Source: a bacterium (GTDB taxonomy: Bacteria > Zhuqueibacterota > QNDG01 > JABMRT01). From it: a DNA stretch of 50,938 bases. Shown one piece after another: positions 8,821-17,810 of the stretch. A program made the position numbers and the translations under genes. Location: the NCBI GenBank assembly GCA_011046415.1, contig DSAP01000183.1:1-50938 (forward strand), written 5' to 3'. Under the pieces are notes generated by a model. That model worked only from the letters and a program-made list of their open reading frames with translations. It did no database searches and had not been told where the DNA came from. Every line of letters begins with the position of its first letter. The stretch's first letter is position 1.

Positions 8821-9096
8821 TTATTTTTCTTTTAACTGCTGATCAATCAGGGAATTCAGATGTTGAAGCCTGTCCTCGAGCCGTTCACGTTCTTCGAAGA
8901 GTTCATGCGCGATATTGACTGCGGCAAGTATCGCCACCTTCAATGAAGAATCAACGCGGAGACTCTGATCGACCTCACGCATTCTGTGATCGACATAATC
9001 TGCTATGGCTTTGATATAATCGGCGTCCGCCTGTCCACGGATCACATAGTCGGCGCCGTAAATTCTCACTTTGAGGACATTTTTATCCGAACACAT
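8821..9096 (-). CDS. zapA: Cell division protein ZapA
   Basis: The 91-residue ZapA cross-links FtsZ protofilaments at the division septum. The N-terminal strand region LKVRIYGADYVIRGQADADYI is the conserved family head. A central SSLKVAILAAVNIAHELFE helix and a C-terminal coiled coil (ERERLEDRLQHLNSLIDQQLKEK) follow. The size is normal. The start ATG has only a weak ribosome site (AGGA). It lies 74 bases after the ZapB-like coiled-coil gene and 238 bases before rny. The order pheT-zapB-zapA-rny is common in FCB-group and related bacteria. Confidence 0.9.
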   Translation of the reverse strand: MCSDKNVLKVRIYGADYVIRGQADADYIKAIADYVDHRMREVDQSLRVDSSLKVAILAAVNIAHELFEERERLEDRLQHLNSLIDQQLKEK

Positions 9097-9170
9097 CGGA
9101 AAGGTCCTGATATTGTCATTGGATTGATATTTTACCTGATCCCTTCAACAAGTCCTGGCTAAGAATCGAT

Positions 9171-9452
9171 TCATTCCAACTTTTCAAATTCCTGCAATTT
9201 CTCCAGTAAGTTCTCGACTTTTGTACGAATGCGTTGTTGTTTGTCCTGGAATCCGGCGATCTCGTTTTGTACAACCCGCGATTGTTCGGCTTCCTCCGTC
9301 AATACTTGGATCTTCTTTTCTTTTTCCGTGATGATGGATGTCAGTTCTTGATTTTTTGATTTGAGTTCCTGGTTCTCTTTCCTGAGTTTGCCGACCCACT
9401 GAATGATCTGGTCGATTTTTGTTTCCAATACATCGAAGGTCTGATGCGTCAT
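9171..9452 (-). CDS. ZapB-like coiled-coil protein
   Basis: The 93-residue protein is almost wholly coiled coil, with heptads from about residue 8 (LETKIDQIIQWVGKLRKENQ) to the end. No membrane segment is seen. The GGGAGGAG ribosome site at 5 bases and the intact small frame argue that it is real. Its size, composition and place between pheT and zapA match DUF904/ZapB-type proteins, which bind ZapA and help arrange the Z ring. Identity rests mainly on context and coiled-coil character, since such sequences diverge quickly. Confidence 0.7.
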   Translation of the reverse strand: MTHQTFDVLETKIDQIIQWVGKLRKENQELKSKNQELTSIITEKEKKIQVLTEEAEQSRVVQNEIAGFQDKQQRIRTKVENLLEKLQEFEKLE

Positions 9453-9471
9453 AGTTACTCCTCCCTTCGAG

Positions 9472-11859
9472 TCAGGTACGTAAACGGGCCTGTATTCTGG
9501 TCTCTAGTTTTCGGACAATCTCCATCATGACAGGATCAATGTCGCTGTCCTGCAATGTGCGATCCGGAGACGAGAAAGTCAAGGAAAACGCCATACTTTT
9601 TTTATCGGGTGGAATCGCCTTGCCTCGATAAATGTCGAATAAATCAACGGATTGAAGGGTCCCGTCCCCCGTTTTCAGGATCACGTCGATAACCTGTTCC
9701 GCCAATACGGACTCATTCACGATGATCGCCAGATCCCGTTTGACGCCGGGGAAACGGGAGAAAGGAATGAATTTTCTTTCTTCTGTTATCATTCCGTAAA
9801 GCGTTGCGATATCGATTTCAAGTGAAAAAACAGGATTCCTGATGTCCCAGTCTGCGCATATCGATTCGTGTATCAGACCAAAATGGCCGATGATGCGTCC
9901 ATCGGATTGCATTTGTATGGCACGCTGATCACTAAAAATCGGAGATCCGGTGATCTCAAAATCGATTCTTTCCACATGCAGTTTCTGGAGTAGTGCCTCA
10001 ACAACCCCTTTCAAATCGTGGAAATCAAACTTCTTTTCAGAAGCATTCCAGTAATGAACCGGACGATCATTACCGGTCAGCACCGCGGAAATCACTTCTC
10101 GTTCAGCCGGAGAGGAGCGGCCTGTCGATTCAAAAATCCGGCCGGTTTCAAAGAGTTTCAGATTGGACTGTGAACGATTCTGATTCCAGACAATCGTATC
10201 CAGGAGGCCCGGTATGAGGCTGCTTCGCATGAAAGCGGTATCCGGACTGAGGGGATTCTGTACGGGAACGGGTTTCCGGATTTCCCGATACGGTTTCACG
10301 GCATGCTCTGACACCATGCTGTTGCTGACGGTTTCAAAGAATCCCCGTCCGACAAAGAAGTCCTTCAGTTCCTCGACGAACCGATCGACACGGTTTTCCT
10401 GAGACGTTAATTGGAGTCTCGACAGGGTCGCATCAGGAATCCTGTCATAACCGTAATGACGCACGACTTCTTCGATGAGGTCAATCTCCTGCTTCAGATC
10501 GGGACGGAATGAAGGGATTGTCACGGAAATCGGCTTTGAATCGTCCGGCTTGAGTCCCAGGCCGGACAGGATCGAAATCACCCGGGAAACCGGAATCTCA
10601 ATGCCCAGAACATGTGTGATCCGCTCAGGGCGGAGGGTAACAATCCGGTGAGGTATTTTCGATGGATAAGAATCGACTATCCCCTTGACGACACTGCCTC
10701 CGGTCAGATCAGAGATCAGCTTTGCCGCGCGGTTCACCGCATAGGCGGTGTTGTTCGGATCACATCCCCGTTCGAAACGTTGTGAGGCTTCCGTGCTGAT
10801 TCCGAGACGTTTTGAGGTCCTGCGGATGGCCGGCGGATCGAAATAGGCACTTTCTATGAGAATATTCCGGGTCCGGTCCGAAACTTCGGAATTCTCGCCA
10901 CCCATGATCCCGGCCAGCGCCACTCCCCGCCTGCCGTCGCAGATCAGCAGATCATTTTGGGTCAATGTATGCTTTAAACCGTCCAGGGTGGTGAAAGATT
11001 CCCCTCCTTCAGCCAGACGGACGATAATTTTCTTTTCCGCGATCAGATCGTAATCAAAGGCATGCAGGGGTTGACCGGTTTCCAGCATCACGAGGTTGGT
11101 CGCGTCCACGACGTTATTGATGGAACGGACGCCCAGCGCCTCGAGCCGCTCCTTGATCCAGTCTGGAGAGGGACGAATCTGCACATCCCTCATAATGCGG
11201 GCCGTGTAACGCGGACAGGCTGCCGGATCCATGATTTCAATTGAAATCCAGTCTGACGATACCTCATCGGATTCATTCACCGAATCATCCGGATAGGTTG
11301 GGCTGACGTCCGTCAGGACGCCGACTTCCCGGGCAATTCCGATGTGGCTGAGACAATCCGGCCGGTTGGGAGTCACATTGATTGAGAAAACCGTATCCCG
11401 TCTGTCTGAAGGACCGGTAAAAGCAGCCCCTTTTTCATGGCTTGTCGGATCGAGGACCAGAATCCCCTCGTGTGAATGCCCGATTCCGAGTTCGCGCTCG
11501 GAACAGATCATACCCTCTGATTTCACCCCGCGCAGCGTCACGGGTTTGATTTCGAGACCGCCCGCAAGCCTGGCGCCGATTCTGGCGACTGGCACGCGCT
11601 GGCCTTCGGATACATTGGGGGCCCCGCAAACGATCGACAGTGTTTCGTCGCCCACATCCACCCGGCAGACACTCAGCCGGTCCGCATCCGGATGTTTCTC
11701 GACCTGCAACACATCACCCACGACCACGCCTTCGAATCCGGTATCCGTCCGGATGACTTCCTCGACCTCCAGACCGCACAGGGTCAGTTTATCCGCCAGT
11801 TCATCGGGGGGCAGAGAAACGGGTATGAGTTCATTTAACCATTTCAGACTGATTTTCAT
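9472..11859 (-). CDS. pheT: Phenylalanyl-tRNA synthetase beta subunit
   Basis: The 795-residue beta chain of the alpha2-beta2 enzyme carries editing and tRNA binding. Domains in order: an N-terminal MKISLKWLNELIPV segment; the EMAP-like tRNA-binding domain (VVVGDVLQVEKHPDADRLSVCRV) at about 40-150; the B3/B4 editing domain (RYTARIMRDV, NNVVDATNLVMLETGQPLHAFD); the B5 domain (ITHVLGIEIPVSRVISILSGLG, PSFRPDLKQEIDLIEEV); the catalytic-like core; and the C-terminal FDX-ACB domain (SRFPGVKRDLAIIVNESV) ending the protein. The length is standard. It starts 11 bases after pheS. Confidence 0.97.
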   Translation of the reverse strand: MKISLKWLNELIPVSLPPDELADKLTLCGLEVEEVIRTDTGFEGVVVGDVLQVEKHPDADRLSVCRVDVGDETLSIVCGAPNVSEGQRVPVARIGARLAGGLEIKPVTLRGVKSEGMICSERELGIGHSHEGILVLDPTSHEKGAAFTGPSDRRDTVFSINVTPNRPDCLSHIGIAREVGVLTDVSPTYPDDSVNESDEVSSDWISIEIMDPAACPRYTARIMRDVQIRPSPDWIKERLEALGVRSINNVVDATNLVMLETGQPLHAFDYDLIAEKKIIVRLAEGGESFTTLDGLKHTLTQNDLLICDGRRGVALAGIMGGENSEVSDRTRNILIESAYFDPPAIRRTSKRLGISTEASQRFERGCDPNNTAYAVNRAAKLISDLTGGSVVKGIVDSYPSKIPHRIVTLRPERITHVLGIEIPVSRVISILSGLGLKPDDSKPISVTIPSFRPDLKQEIDLIEEVVRHYGYDRIPDATLSRLQLTSQENRVDRFVEELKDFFVGRGFFETVSNSMVSEHAVKPYREIRKPVPVQNPLSPDTAFMRSSLIPGLLDTIVWNQNRSQSNLKLFETGRIFESTGRSSPAEREVISAVLTGNDRPVHYWNASEKKFDFHDLKGVVEALLQKLHVERIDFEITGSPIFSDQRAIQMQSDGRIIGHFGLIHESICADWDIRNPVFSLEIDIATLYGMITEERKFIPFSRFPGVKRDLAIIVNESVLAEQVIDVILKTGDGTLQSVDLFDIYRGKAIPPDKKSMAFSLTFSSPDRTLQDSDIDPVMMEIVRKLETRIQARLRT

Positions 11860-11870
11860 CCGGATACATC

Positions 11871-12896
11871 CTAAAATTGCTTCAACAGACGCACATCGTT
11901 TTCATAAAACATGCGGATATCAGGTATGCCGTAAATCAGCATCGCAATCCGTTCCACCCCCATGCCGAATGCGAAACCGGTATACCTCTCGGGGTCATAT
12001 CCTACGTAGTCAAACACCGCGGGGTTGACCATACCGGCGCCCGAAATCTCCACCCATCCGGATTGTTTGCAGACGCGGCATCCCCTGCCCCGGCAAATAA
12101 GACAGGAAAAGTCATATTCCGCGCTTGGCTCCGTAAATGGAAAGAAGCTCGGTCGGAACCGGATTTTGATGTCCGATCCCAGAAGACGCTGTGCGAAAGT
12201 CAGTATCGTTCCTTTTAAATCCGCGAAGCTCACGCCCTCGTCCACGTAAAGTCCTTCGATCTGATGGAAAACGGGCGAATGCGTAGCGTCCGGGGTATCC
12301 CGTCGATAGCAACGACCGGGTGCGATGATTCGTACGGGGGGAGGCTGATTTTCCATGACATGCACCTGAACCGGAGAAGTATGCGTGCGCAGAACAATTT
12401 CCTGTTCCTCGTCGATGAACAGGGTGTCCTGCATGTCTCTTGCGGGATGCCCCCTTGCGATATTCAGCGCATCAAAATTGTAGTATTCCGTCTCGATTTC
12501 CGGCCCCTGTGCTACGATAAATCCCATACTTTGAAAGCAGGACTTGATTTCACGGAGCAATGTCGTCAGCGGATGAAGCCGGCCGATATAACCGATATTA
12601 CCAGGCAGGGAATGATCAAAAAATGATTCACCATGGGATTGCATATCCAGCGACCGGGCTTTTTCTGAAAACACCGTATTCATCTTGTCTTTCAGGGTGT
12701 TGAGCAAATGTCCCGATGCGCGTTTTTCATCCCCTTCGAGCGAACCCAGTATCCCGAAAAGACCAGCCAGTAACCCTTTTCGGCCTAAAAATCGAATCCG
12801 GATTTGTTCGAGCGCTTGTAAATCCGATGCTTCCGCAAGCGCCGAATCGAAATCAGACTCGAGCAGGCGAATCCGTGTTTTCAGATCGGATTTCAT
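11871..12896 (-). CDS. pheS: Phenylalanyl-tRNA synthetase alpha subunit
   Basis: The 341-residue catalytic subunit forms Phe-AMP and aminoacylates tRNA-Phe. The N-terminal coiled-coil arm spans about residues 1-90. Class II motifs are visible: motif 1 around GFIVAQGPEIETEYYNFDAL, motif 2 around ISAPGRC-type IIAPGRCYRRDTPDATHSPVFHQ, and motif 3 GFAFGMGVERIAMLIYGI. A CLICRGRGCRVC cluster in the insertion before motif 3 resembles the CxxC pattern found in many PheS. It is 6 bases after rplT and followed by pheT. Confidence 0.97.
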   Translation of the reverse strand: MKSDLKTRIRLLESDFDSALAEASDLQALEQIRIRFLGRKGLLAGLFGILGSLEGDEKRASGHLLNTLKDKMNTVFSEKARSLDMQSHGESFFDHSLPGNIGYIGRLHPLTTLLREIKSCFQSMGFIVAQGPEIETEYYNFDALNIARGHPARDMQDTLFIDEEQEIVLRTHTSPVQVHVMENQPPPVRIIAPGRCYRRDTPDATHSPVFHQIEGLYVDEGVSFADLKGTILTFAQRLLGSDIKIRFRPSFFPFTEPSAEYDFSCLICRGRGCRVCKQSGWVEISGAGMVNPAVFDYVGYDPERYTGFAFGMGVERIAMLIYGIPDIRMFYENDVRLLKQF

Positions 12897-12902
12897 CGGG
12901 TA

Positions 12903-13253
12903 TTATGTACTTTTAATCCGGTTGACGATCTGAGAGAAAGCAGCCGGGTCCGATACGGCCAGGTCTGACAGTACTTTACGGTTCAACTCGATCCGATTTT
13001 TGCTCAGGAGATCCATGAAACGAGAATAGCTCAAACCGTAAGGCCTCACGGCGGCATTGATACGGGCAATCCAGAGTTGACGAAACTCACGCTTGCGGAC
13101 CCGCCGATCGCGATAGGCATAGAGCATCGCGCGTTCGACGCTTTCCTTGGCGGTTTTCAGGAGTTTACTCTTGGCACCCCGGTACCCTCTGGCGGACTTT
13201 AGAATTTTTTTCCGTCGCCGTCTGGATGCGACGGCATTCGTTGCTTTCGGCAT
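12903..13253 (-). CDS. rplT: 50S ribosomal protein L20
   Basis: The 116-residue L20 binds 23S rRNA early in 50S assembly. The start [20 protein letters not shown] and the body [40 protein letters not shown] are diagnostic. The length is normal. It sits between rpmI (29-base gap) and pheS (6 bases) in the infC-rpmI-rplT operon. In several bacteria L20 represses its own operon; no clear operator structure is obvious in the short rpmI-rplT gap. Confidence 0.97.
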   Translation of the reverse strand: MPKATNAVASRRRRKKILKSARGYRGAKSKLLKTAKESVERAMLYAYRDRRVRKREFRQLWIARINAAVRPYGLSYSRFMDLLSKNRIELNRKVLSDLAVSDPAAFSQIVNRIKST

Positions 13254-13282
13254 GTTTTCCTCATGGTCAGATAAGAGTCAAT

Positions 13283-13477
13283 TTAAACGACGAGCATACG
13301 CTTTACGCGGTTTTCCTGAGTCCGGTCAACCAGATCCGATTTTCTCAGATTGCGTTTACGTTTAGAAGTTTTCTTGGTCAGGATATGACTCGCGTAAGCC
13401 TTATCCCTTTTGATTTTCTTTTTGGCGGTCAGATTGAATCGTTTGGCTGCACCGCGTCTTGTTTTTATTTTCGGCAT
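13283..13477 (-). CDS. rpmI: 50S ribosomal protein L35
   Basis: The 64-residue basic protein starts [20 protein letters not shown]. The ORF track begins five codons earlier. The ATG at 13477 is preferred because MPKxKTxxxAAKRF is the conserved L35 start and a GGAGTG ribosome site precedes it. The rest, [20 protein letters not shown], is typical. The gene is between infC and rplT. Confidence 0.96.
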   Translation of the reverse strand: MPKIKTRRGAAKRFNLTAKKKIKRDKAYASHILTKKTSKRKRNLRKSDLVDRTQENRVKRMLVV

Positions 13478-13491
13478 TGAACACTCCTTCA

Positions 13492-14001
13492 TTACTTCGG
13501 CACAAAAATGGCCGTGATGCTTCGATTTTCGAAAACCGGATCGCCTTCTAACTTAGAGATGTCGAGCAATTGCTCGGTGACCCGCTTTAAGACGTCTTCA
13601 CCCAGCTCAGGATGGACGATCTGTCTGCCTCTGAAGAGGATCCGAATCCGCAGATGGTTTCCCAATTCAATAAATTTGCGTGCCTGTTTGACCTTGAACA
13701 TCACATCGTGTTCGTCGATGGTCGGCCGGAACCGGATTTCCTTGACATGGATGACATGTTGTTTCTTTTTGCTGATTTTTTCTTTCTTGCTTTGCTGATA
13801 CTTATATTTGCCGTAATCCATGATCCGGCAAACGGGGGGTGACGCATTGGGCGCGATCTCGACCAGATCGAGCTCTGCCTGCTCTGCGAGTTCCATGGCG
13901 CGTTTAGGGGACATGATACCGTGCTGCTCACCATCATCACCGATAACGCGTACCTCGGGAACCCGTATTTCCTCGTTCAGACGAATACGATCTTTTTTAA
14001 T
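13492..14001 (-). CDS. infC: Translation initiation factor IF-3 (AUU start)
   Basis: The factor binds the 30S subunit and checks the start codon. The ORF track shows only 140 residues from an internal ATG. Reading upstream in frame gives [24 protein letters not shown], the missing conserved IF-3 N-terminus. It begins at an ATT codon at 14001-13999 preceded by AAGGAGG at 7 bases, so the full protein has 169 residues. AUU initiation of infC is a known autoregulatory device, because IF-3 discriminates against it. The ATT overlaps the thrS stop (GATTAA) and its ribosome site lies in the last thrS codons, suggesting translational coupling. Both the N-domain ([20 protein letters not shown]) and C-domain ([13 protein letters not shown]) are intact. 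Confidence 0.96.
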   Translation of the reverse strand: MKKDRIRLNEEIRVPEVRVIGDDGEQHGIMSPKRAMELAEQAELDLVEIAPNASPPVCRIMDYGKYKYQQSKKEKISKKKQHVIHVKEIRFRPTIDEHDVMFKVKQARKFIELGNHLRIRILFRGRQIVHPELGEDVLKRVTEQLLDISKLEGDPVFENRSITAIFVPK

Positions 14002-15913
14002 CGCTGGTCCTCCTTGCCATTTCCTCTTTCAGGGTGGCGATGAATTCTTCGACCGGCCTGGAGCCGACATCTCCTGTTTTACGTTTCCGCACGGAAACGG
14101 TATGATCCTGGCTTTCACGATCGCCGATGATGCACATATAAGGGATTTTTTGCATCTCGGCTTCACGGATTTTGTAACCCATTTTTTCATTCCGCGCATC
14201 AAACCGGCAACGGAGTCCGGATTCAGTGAGGCGTGTCATCGTGTCTGATGCCGCATCTCTATGTTTCTCGCTGATCGGAATGACCACGCATTGCACCGGC
14301 GCCAGCCAGATCGGAAACGCACCGCCGTAATGTTCAATTAATATGCCGATGAACCGTTCGAGCGATCCGAAAATCGCCCGATGAATCATCACGGGCCTGT
14401 GACGCTCGCCGTCCGCTCCGACATACTCGAGTTCGAACCGTTCGGGCATGGAAAAGTCTACCTGAATGGTGCCGCATTGCCACAGGCGTCCGATCGAGTC
14501 ACGGATATGATAATCGATCTTCGGCCCGTAAAACGCCCCTTCTCCGCGATTGATTTCGAAGGGAATTCCTTTTCGGTTCAGGGCACTTTGCAGTACCTTT
14601 TCGGCCTGTTCCCACATCGAAGCATCTCCGATCGATCTAGCGGGACGGGTCGAAAGTTCAATCTGATACTGAAAAAAACCGAATGCTTCATAGACTTCAG
14701 TAATCATATCGATGATTCGAATGACTTCCGTTTCCAGCTGATCCGGCATACAGAATACATGGGCGTCGTCCTGTGTGAACTGACGAACGCGAAACAAACC
14801 GTGCAGTACACCCGATTTCTCATGACGGTGTACGAGACCCATCTCCGCCATTTTAATCGGCATATCGCGGTAAGAATGCGGTGAATTCTTATAGACCAGT
14901 AATCCGCCCGGACAATTCATCGGTTTAACGGCATAGGCCTGATCATCGACAGAAGTGAAATACATATTCTCTTTGTAATTATCCCAGTGTCCGCTTCGGT
15001 GCCACAGGGTTTCATTCAGAATGATCGGGGTCCGGATTTCCTGATATCCGTGCTTGAAGAACATCTCACGCATATAATTCTGAATGGTGTTGTACAGAAT
15101 CATGCCGTTGGGATGCCAGAACACAAATCCCGGACCCTCGACCTGGAAGCTGAATAAATCCAGTTCTTTGCCGAGGCGTCTGTGATCTCGTTTTTTGGCT
15201 TCTTCCAACTGCCGCAGATGTGCATCGAGAAGAGATTTCGTCGGGAAAGAAATACCGTAAATTCGCTGAAGTACGGCATTGCGTTCATCCCCGCGCCAGT
15301 ATGCCCCTGCGATGTTCAGTAATTTGAAGTGTTTGACATAATCCGTGCTCGGCAGATGGGGGCCGCGACAGAGATCTGCAAAACCATCATTGAAATAAAC
15401 CGAAATGATATCATCCGGGAATTCCTGAATGATTTCGACCTTGAAGTGTTCTCCCCGCTCTTCAAAGAAAGCGATGGCATCGGCTTTCGACAGGGTGTTC
15501 CGTACGAAGGGCTGCGCCTTTTTGATGATCTCCCGCATCTTTTCTTCGATTCGGGGAAGATCGTCTGTCGTCAAGGGGCGATCGAGCGCGAAGTCATAAT
15601 AAAAACCTCCTTCGATCGCGGGTCCAATTGCAAGTTTGGTTTCCGGAAAGAGAGACTTGACAGCCTGTGCCATCACATGGGAGGTGCTGTGCCAGAAAAC
15701 CCCCATTCCGACCGGTTCATCGGTCGTGATAATACGGAGGTTCATATCACGATCCAGCACCTGAATTAAATCGACAAGCCGCCCCTCGATTTCGGCAGCT
15801 ACTGCAGATTTGAATAAATCAGGATGCTGTATTTTCAGTACTTCTAAAATCGTGACGCCCGGTGTGCAACGCTGTTCGTCGCCATGATCTATTCTAACGT
15901 TGATGGATTCCAA
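13997..15913 (-). CDS. thrS: Threonyl-tRNA synthetase
   Basis: The 638-residue protein has the full domain set: N-terminal TGS (residues 1-60), the N2 editing/SAD domain with HSTSHVMAQAVKSLFP and the DLCRGPHLPSTDYVKHFKLL zinc/editing motif, a class II catalytic core (MNCPGGLLVYKNSPHSYRDMP, LFRVRQFTQDDAHVFC) and an anticodon-binding C-terminus. The start in the track is TTG with only a distant GGGG, so the exact start is uncertain. A TATAAT lies at 15939-15944 in the 68-base gap after tRNA-Val, but no clear -35 is seen. The stop overlaps the infC start codon. Confidence 0.96.
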   Translation of the reverse strand: MESINVRIDHGDEQRCTPGVTILEVLKIQHPDLFKSAVAAEIEGRLVDLIQVLDRDMNLRIITTDEPVGMGVFWHSTSHVMAQAVKSLFPETKLAIGPAIEGGFYYDFALDRPLTTDDLPRIEEKMREIIKKAQPFVRNTLSKADAIAFFEERGEHFKVEIIQEFPDDIISVYFNDGFADLCRGPHLPSTDYVKHFKLLNIAGAYWRGDERNAVLQRIYGISFPTKSLLDAHLRQLEEAKKRDHRRLGKELDLFSFQVEGPGFVFWHPNGMILYNTIQNYMREMFFKHGYQEIRTPIILNETLWHRSGHWDNYKENMYFTSVDDQAYAVKPMNCPGGLLVYKNSPHSYRDMPIKMAEMGLVHRHEKSGVLHGLFRVRQFTQDDAHVFCMPDQLETEVIRIIDMITEVYEAFGFFQYQIELSTRPARSIGDASMWEQAEKVLQSALNRKGIPFEINRGEGAFYGPKIDYHIRDSIGRLWQCGTIQVDFSMPERFELEYVGADGERHRPVMIHRAIFGSLERFIGILIEHYGGAFPIWLAPVQCVVIPISEKHRDAASDTMTRLTESGLRCRFDARNEKMGYKIREAEMQKIPYMCIIGDRESQDHTVSVRKRKTGDVGSRPVEEFIATLKEEMARRTSD

Positions 15914-15981
15914 AGATTAAACAAGACCCCTCGATAATATTATAAAAAACTATTAAAAAAATTCGGATAAAAAAAATTTTG

Positions 15982-16055
15982 TGGGCGATACTGGACTTGA
16001 ACCAGTGACCTCTTGCATGTCAAGCAAGCACTCTAACCACCTGAGCTAATCGCCC
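15982..16055 (-). tRNA. tRNA-Val (anticodon GAC)
   Basis: This is a 74-base cloverleaf on the minus strand. The acceptor GGGCGAT pairs with ATCGCCC, with discriminator A. The D arm contains AGCTCAGGTGGTTAGAG. The anticodon arm is CTTGC-TTGACAT-GCAAG with anticodon GAC. The T arm is CACTGG-TTCAAGT-CCAGTA. CCA is not encoded. It stands between the flavoprotein gene and thrS; downstream are T-rich runs but no strong hairpin. Confidence 0.95.
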
Positions 16056-16136
16056 AAAAATTCTTGGGTTTAAATGTAACATGATTTACCCCAAAAGTCA
16101 AGAAATATTTAGGATATGAAACCCGTCCAATCATCC

Positions 16137-17741
16137 TTAAAAGAGGGTTCCCGGTGAGAGAAGCCCATGCGGATCGAGAGCATTTTTTACGGATCTGAAT
16201 TTACTTCTTTCCGCATCGGTGAACATGATTTTCAACAACTCTTTTTTAATTTTACCGATTCCATGCTCGCCGGATACACTACCTCCGAGCTGAACTGCCT
16301 TCCTCGACAGGAGGATGGAAACCGCTTTTGCACGATCGAGTTCGACCTCGTCGAGAGGCAGGAGGTTGACATGAACATGACTCTCACCGATATGACCGAA
16401 AATCACATATTCCAAATCAGCATCTTCCGCTTCTTTCCGGTATACAGCCATTATTTCCTCGAACCGGTGTCCAGGAACGACGAGATCGGTTGCGATCTTG
16501 TGTATCGCAGGACAACGAACCCGGTGTTCTTCGATTATCCGGTTGATGATTTCCGGGACGGCATGCCTGAAATCCTTCATCTCTCTGAGCGAACGGGCAT
16601 CCCAGGCGCCCCAGGCCGTTTCCAGGGAGGAACCCTGTTCCTGAAGCAAACGGTCATAGGCTGTCAGAATTTCCTCAAGCGGGGCATTCGACATATCTTG
16701 CTCAATATAAATGGCCGCCATGGCTCCATCCCGAACCCGTGTCGCATACGGAGACCTCTCTCTCAACAAAAACAATGACTGTTGATCGAAGTATTCGAGC
16801 GCACAGGCCGTGATCACCGAATTCCGGTTTCTGTTTTCCTGGCGAATGCGCCTGGCAAACCGGATTGCCTGGATCTCTTGTTTAAAGAAACAGACCGCAC
16901 CCAGGAGTGAAACCGGTTTCCGGGACAGGTCAACTGTGATCTCCGTAATGACTCCGAGCGTCCCTTCCGAACCGATGAACAAATCCACGAGATCCAGCGG
17001 ATCATCGAGATGATATGCGGCCGTGTTTTTAATCCGTTTTCTGTTAAATGGCGGGATCGTGAGGTATAACGATCCGCCTGGACCAGGAAATTCGATCCGT
17101 TCACCCGCCCGTACAGACATTCCCCTTTTCAGTTCCAAAACGGTGCCGTTAACCAAAACCACCCTCAGGCCGTACACATGATTCCGGGTCGGGCCATAGA
17201 AAAAAGAACGGCTTCCTGAGGCATCGGTGGCGACCGTTCCTCCAAGATGAGCCGACATTTCCGTGGGATCGGGCGGGTAGAACCATTGATCGGAAACGGA
17301 CAAGAATCCTGATGTGCCGGGAAAAGACTCTTTTTCATCCGTCCCGTTGGAATCGAGGAATCGGGAGAGCCGGTCGAGATTCACGCCCGGTTCGAGTGTG
17401 ATTCGCCATATCCCGGTGTCGTCCGCTTCCGCCGACAAGATCCGTTGCATCTGATCGAGAGAAAGGATGTGGCCTCCGCAGGGAACCGCCCCCCCCAAGA
17501 TCCCGGTCCTCGCCGCGGAGGGAGTGAGTGGAATCCGGTTCCGGCCGGCCTGAACGAGGATGTCCCGAACCTGACGCTCACATCGCGGAAACCAGATCCC
17601 GTCCGTATGCCCTTCCTGGAACCGGCTTTCATCGAGAAGATAACGGGAATAGCTTTCCCGTATCCGGACAGGATCATCGATAAAAAGGATTTCCGATACC
17701 TGATCATCGCGCGGTTCATGTCCGTGGATACGGATATTCAT
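16137..17741 (-). CDS. FAD-linked oxidase, GlcD/D-lactate dehydrogenase family
   Basis: The protein has 534 residues from the ATG at 17741, which has GGAG at 7 bases. The ORF track starts at an upstream TTG lying inside the preceding terminator. The N-terminal PCMH-type FAD domain spans about residues 50-260 and contains PSAARTGILGGAVP, HLGGTVATDASGSRSFFYG and GSEGTLGVITEITVDL. The C-terminal oxidase domain ends with SVSGEHGIGKIKK, a family signature. Relatives oxidise 2-hydroxy acids such as glycolate and D-lactate, passing electrons to quinone or a partner. The substrate is not evident. No iron-sulfur CCG domain is fused and no GlcE/F partner is adjacent. It lies downstream of a terminator after the ftsZ-like gene, so it may have its own weak promoter or rely on read-through. 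Confidence 0.88.
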   Translation of the reverse strand: MNIRIHGHEPRDDQVSEILFIDDPVRIRESYSRYLLDESRFQEGHTDGIWFPRCERQVRDILVQAGRNRIPLTPSAARTGILGGAVPCGGHILSLDQMQRILSAEADDTGIWRITLEPGVNLDRLSRFLDSNGTDEKESFPGTSGFLSVSDQWFYPPDPTEMSAHLGGTVATDASGSRSFFYGPTRNHVYGLRVVLVNGTVLELKRGMSVRAGERIEFPGPGGSLYLTIPPFNRKRIKNTAAYHLDDPLDLVDLFIGSEGTLGVITEITVDLSRKPVSLLGAVCFFKQEIQAIRFARRIRQENRNRNSVITACALEYFDQQSLFLLRERSPYATRVRDGAMAAIYIEQDMSNAPLEEILTAYDRLLQEQGSSLETAWGAWDARSLREMKDFRHAVPEIINRIIEEHRVRCPAIHKIATDLVVPGHRFEEIMAVYRKEAEDADLEYVIFGHIGESHVHVNLLPLDEVELDRAKAVSILLSRKAVQLGGSVSGEHGIGKIKKELLKIMFTDAERSKFRSVKNALDPHGLLSPGTLF

Positions 17742-17763
17742 CTTCTCACTCCATGCGGGATAC

Positions 17764-17788
17764 AAAAAAAGGGCATCGCTGCCCTTTT
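17764..17788 (-). terminator. Terminator after the FtsZ-HPt gene
   Basis: On the minus strand AAAAGGGCA-GCGA-TGCCCTTTT forms a 9-bp stem with a tetraloop, continuing into a T-run. It starts 22 bases after the stop of the FtsZ-like gene and ends 22 bases before the likely ATG of the flavoprotein gene. Confidence 0.9.
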
Positions 17789-17810
17789 GGGATCGATAGT
17801 TGGAATCCGA

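Noticed and set aside
15941-15981. T-rich run after tRNA-Val as an intrinsic terminator
   Set aside because: No stable GC-containing hairpin precedes the T-runs.
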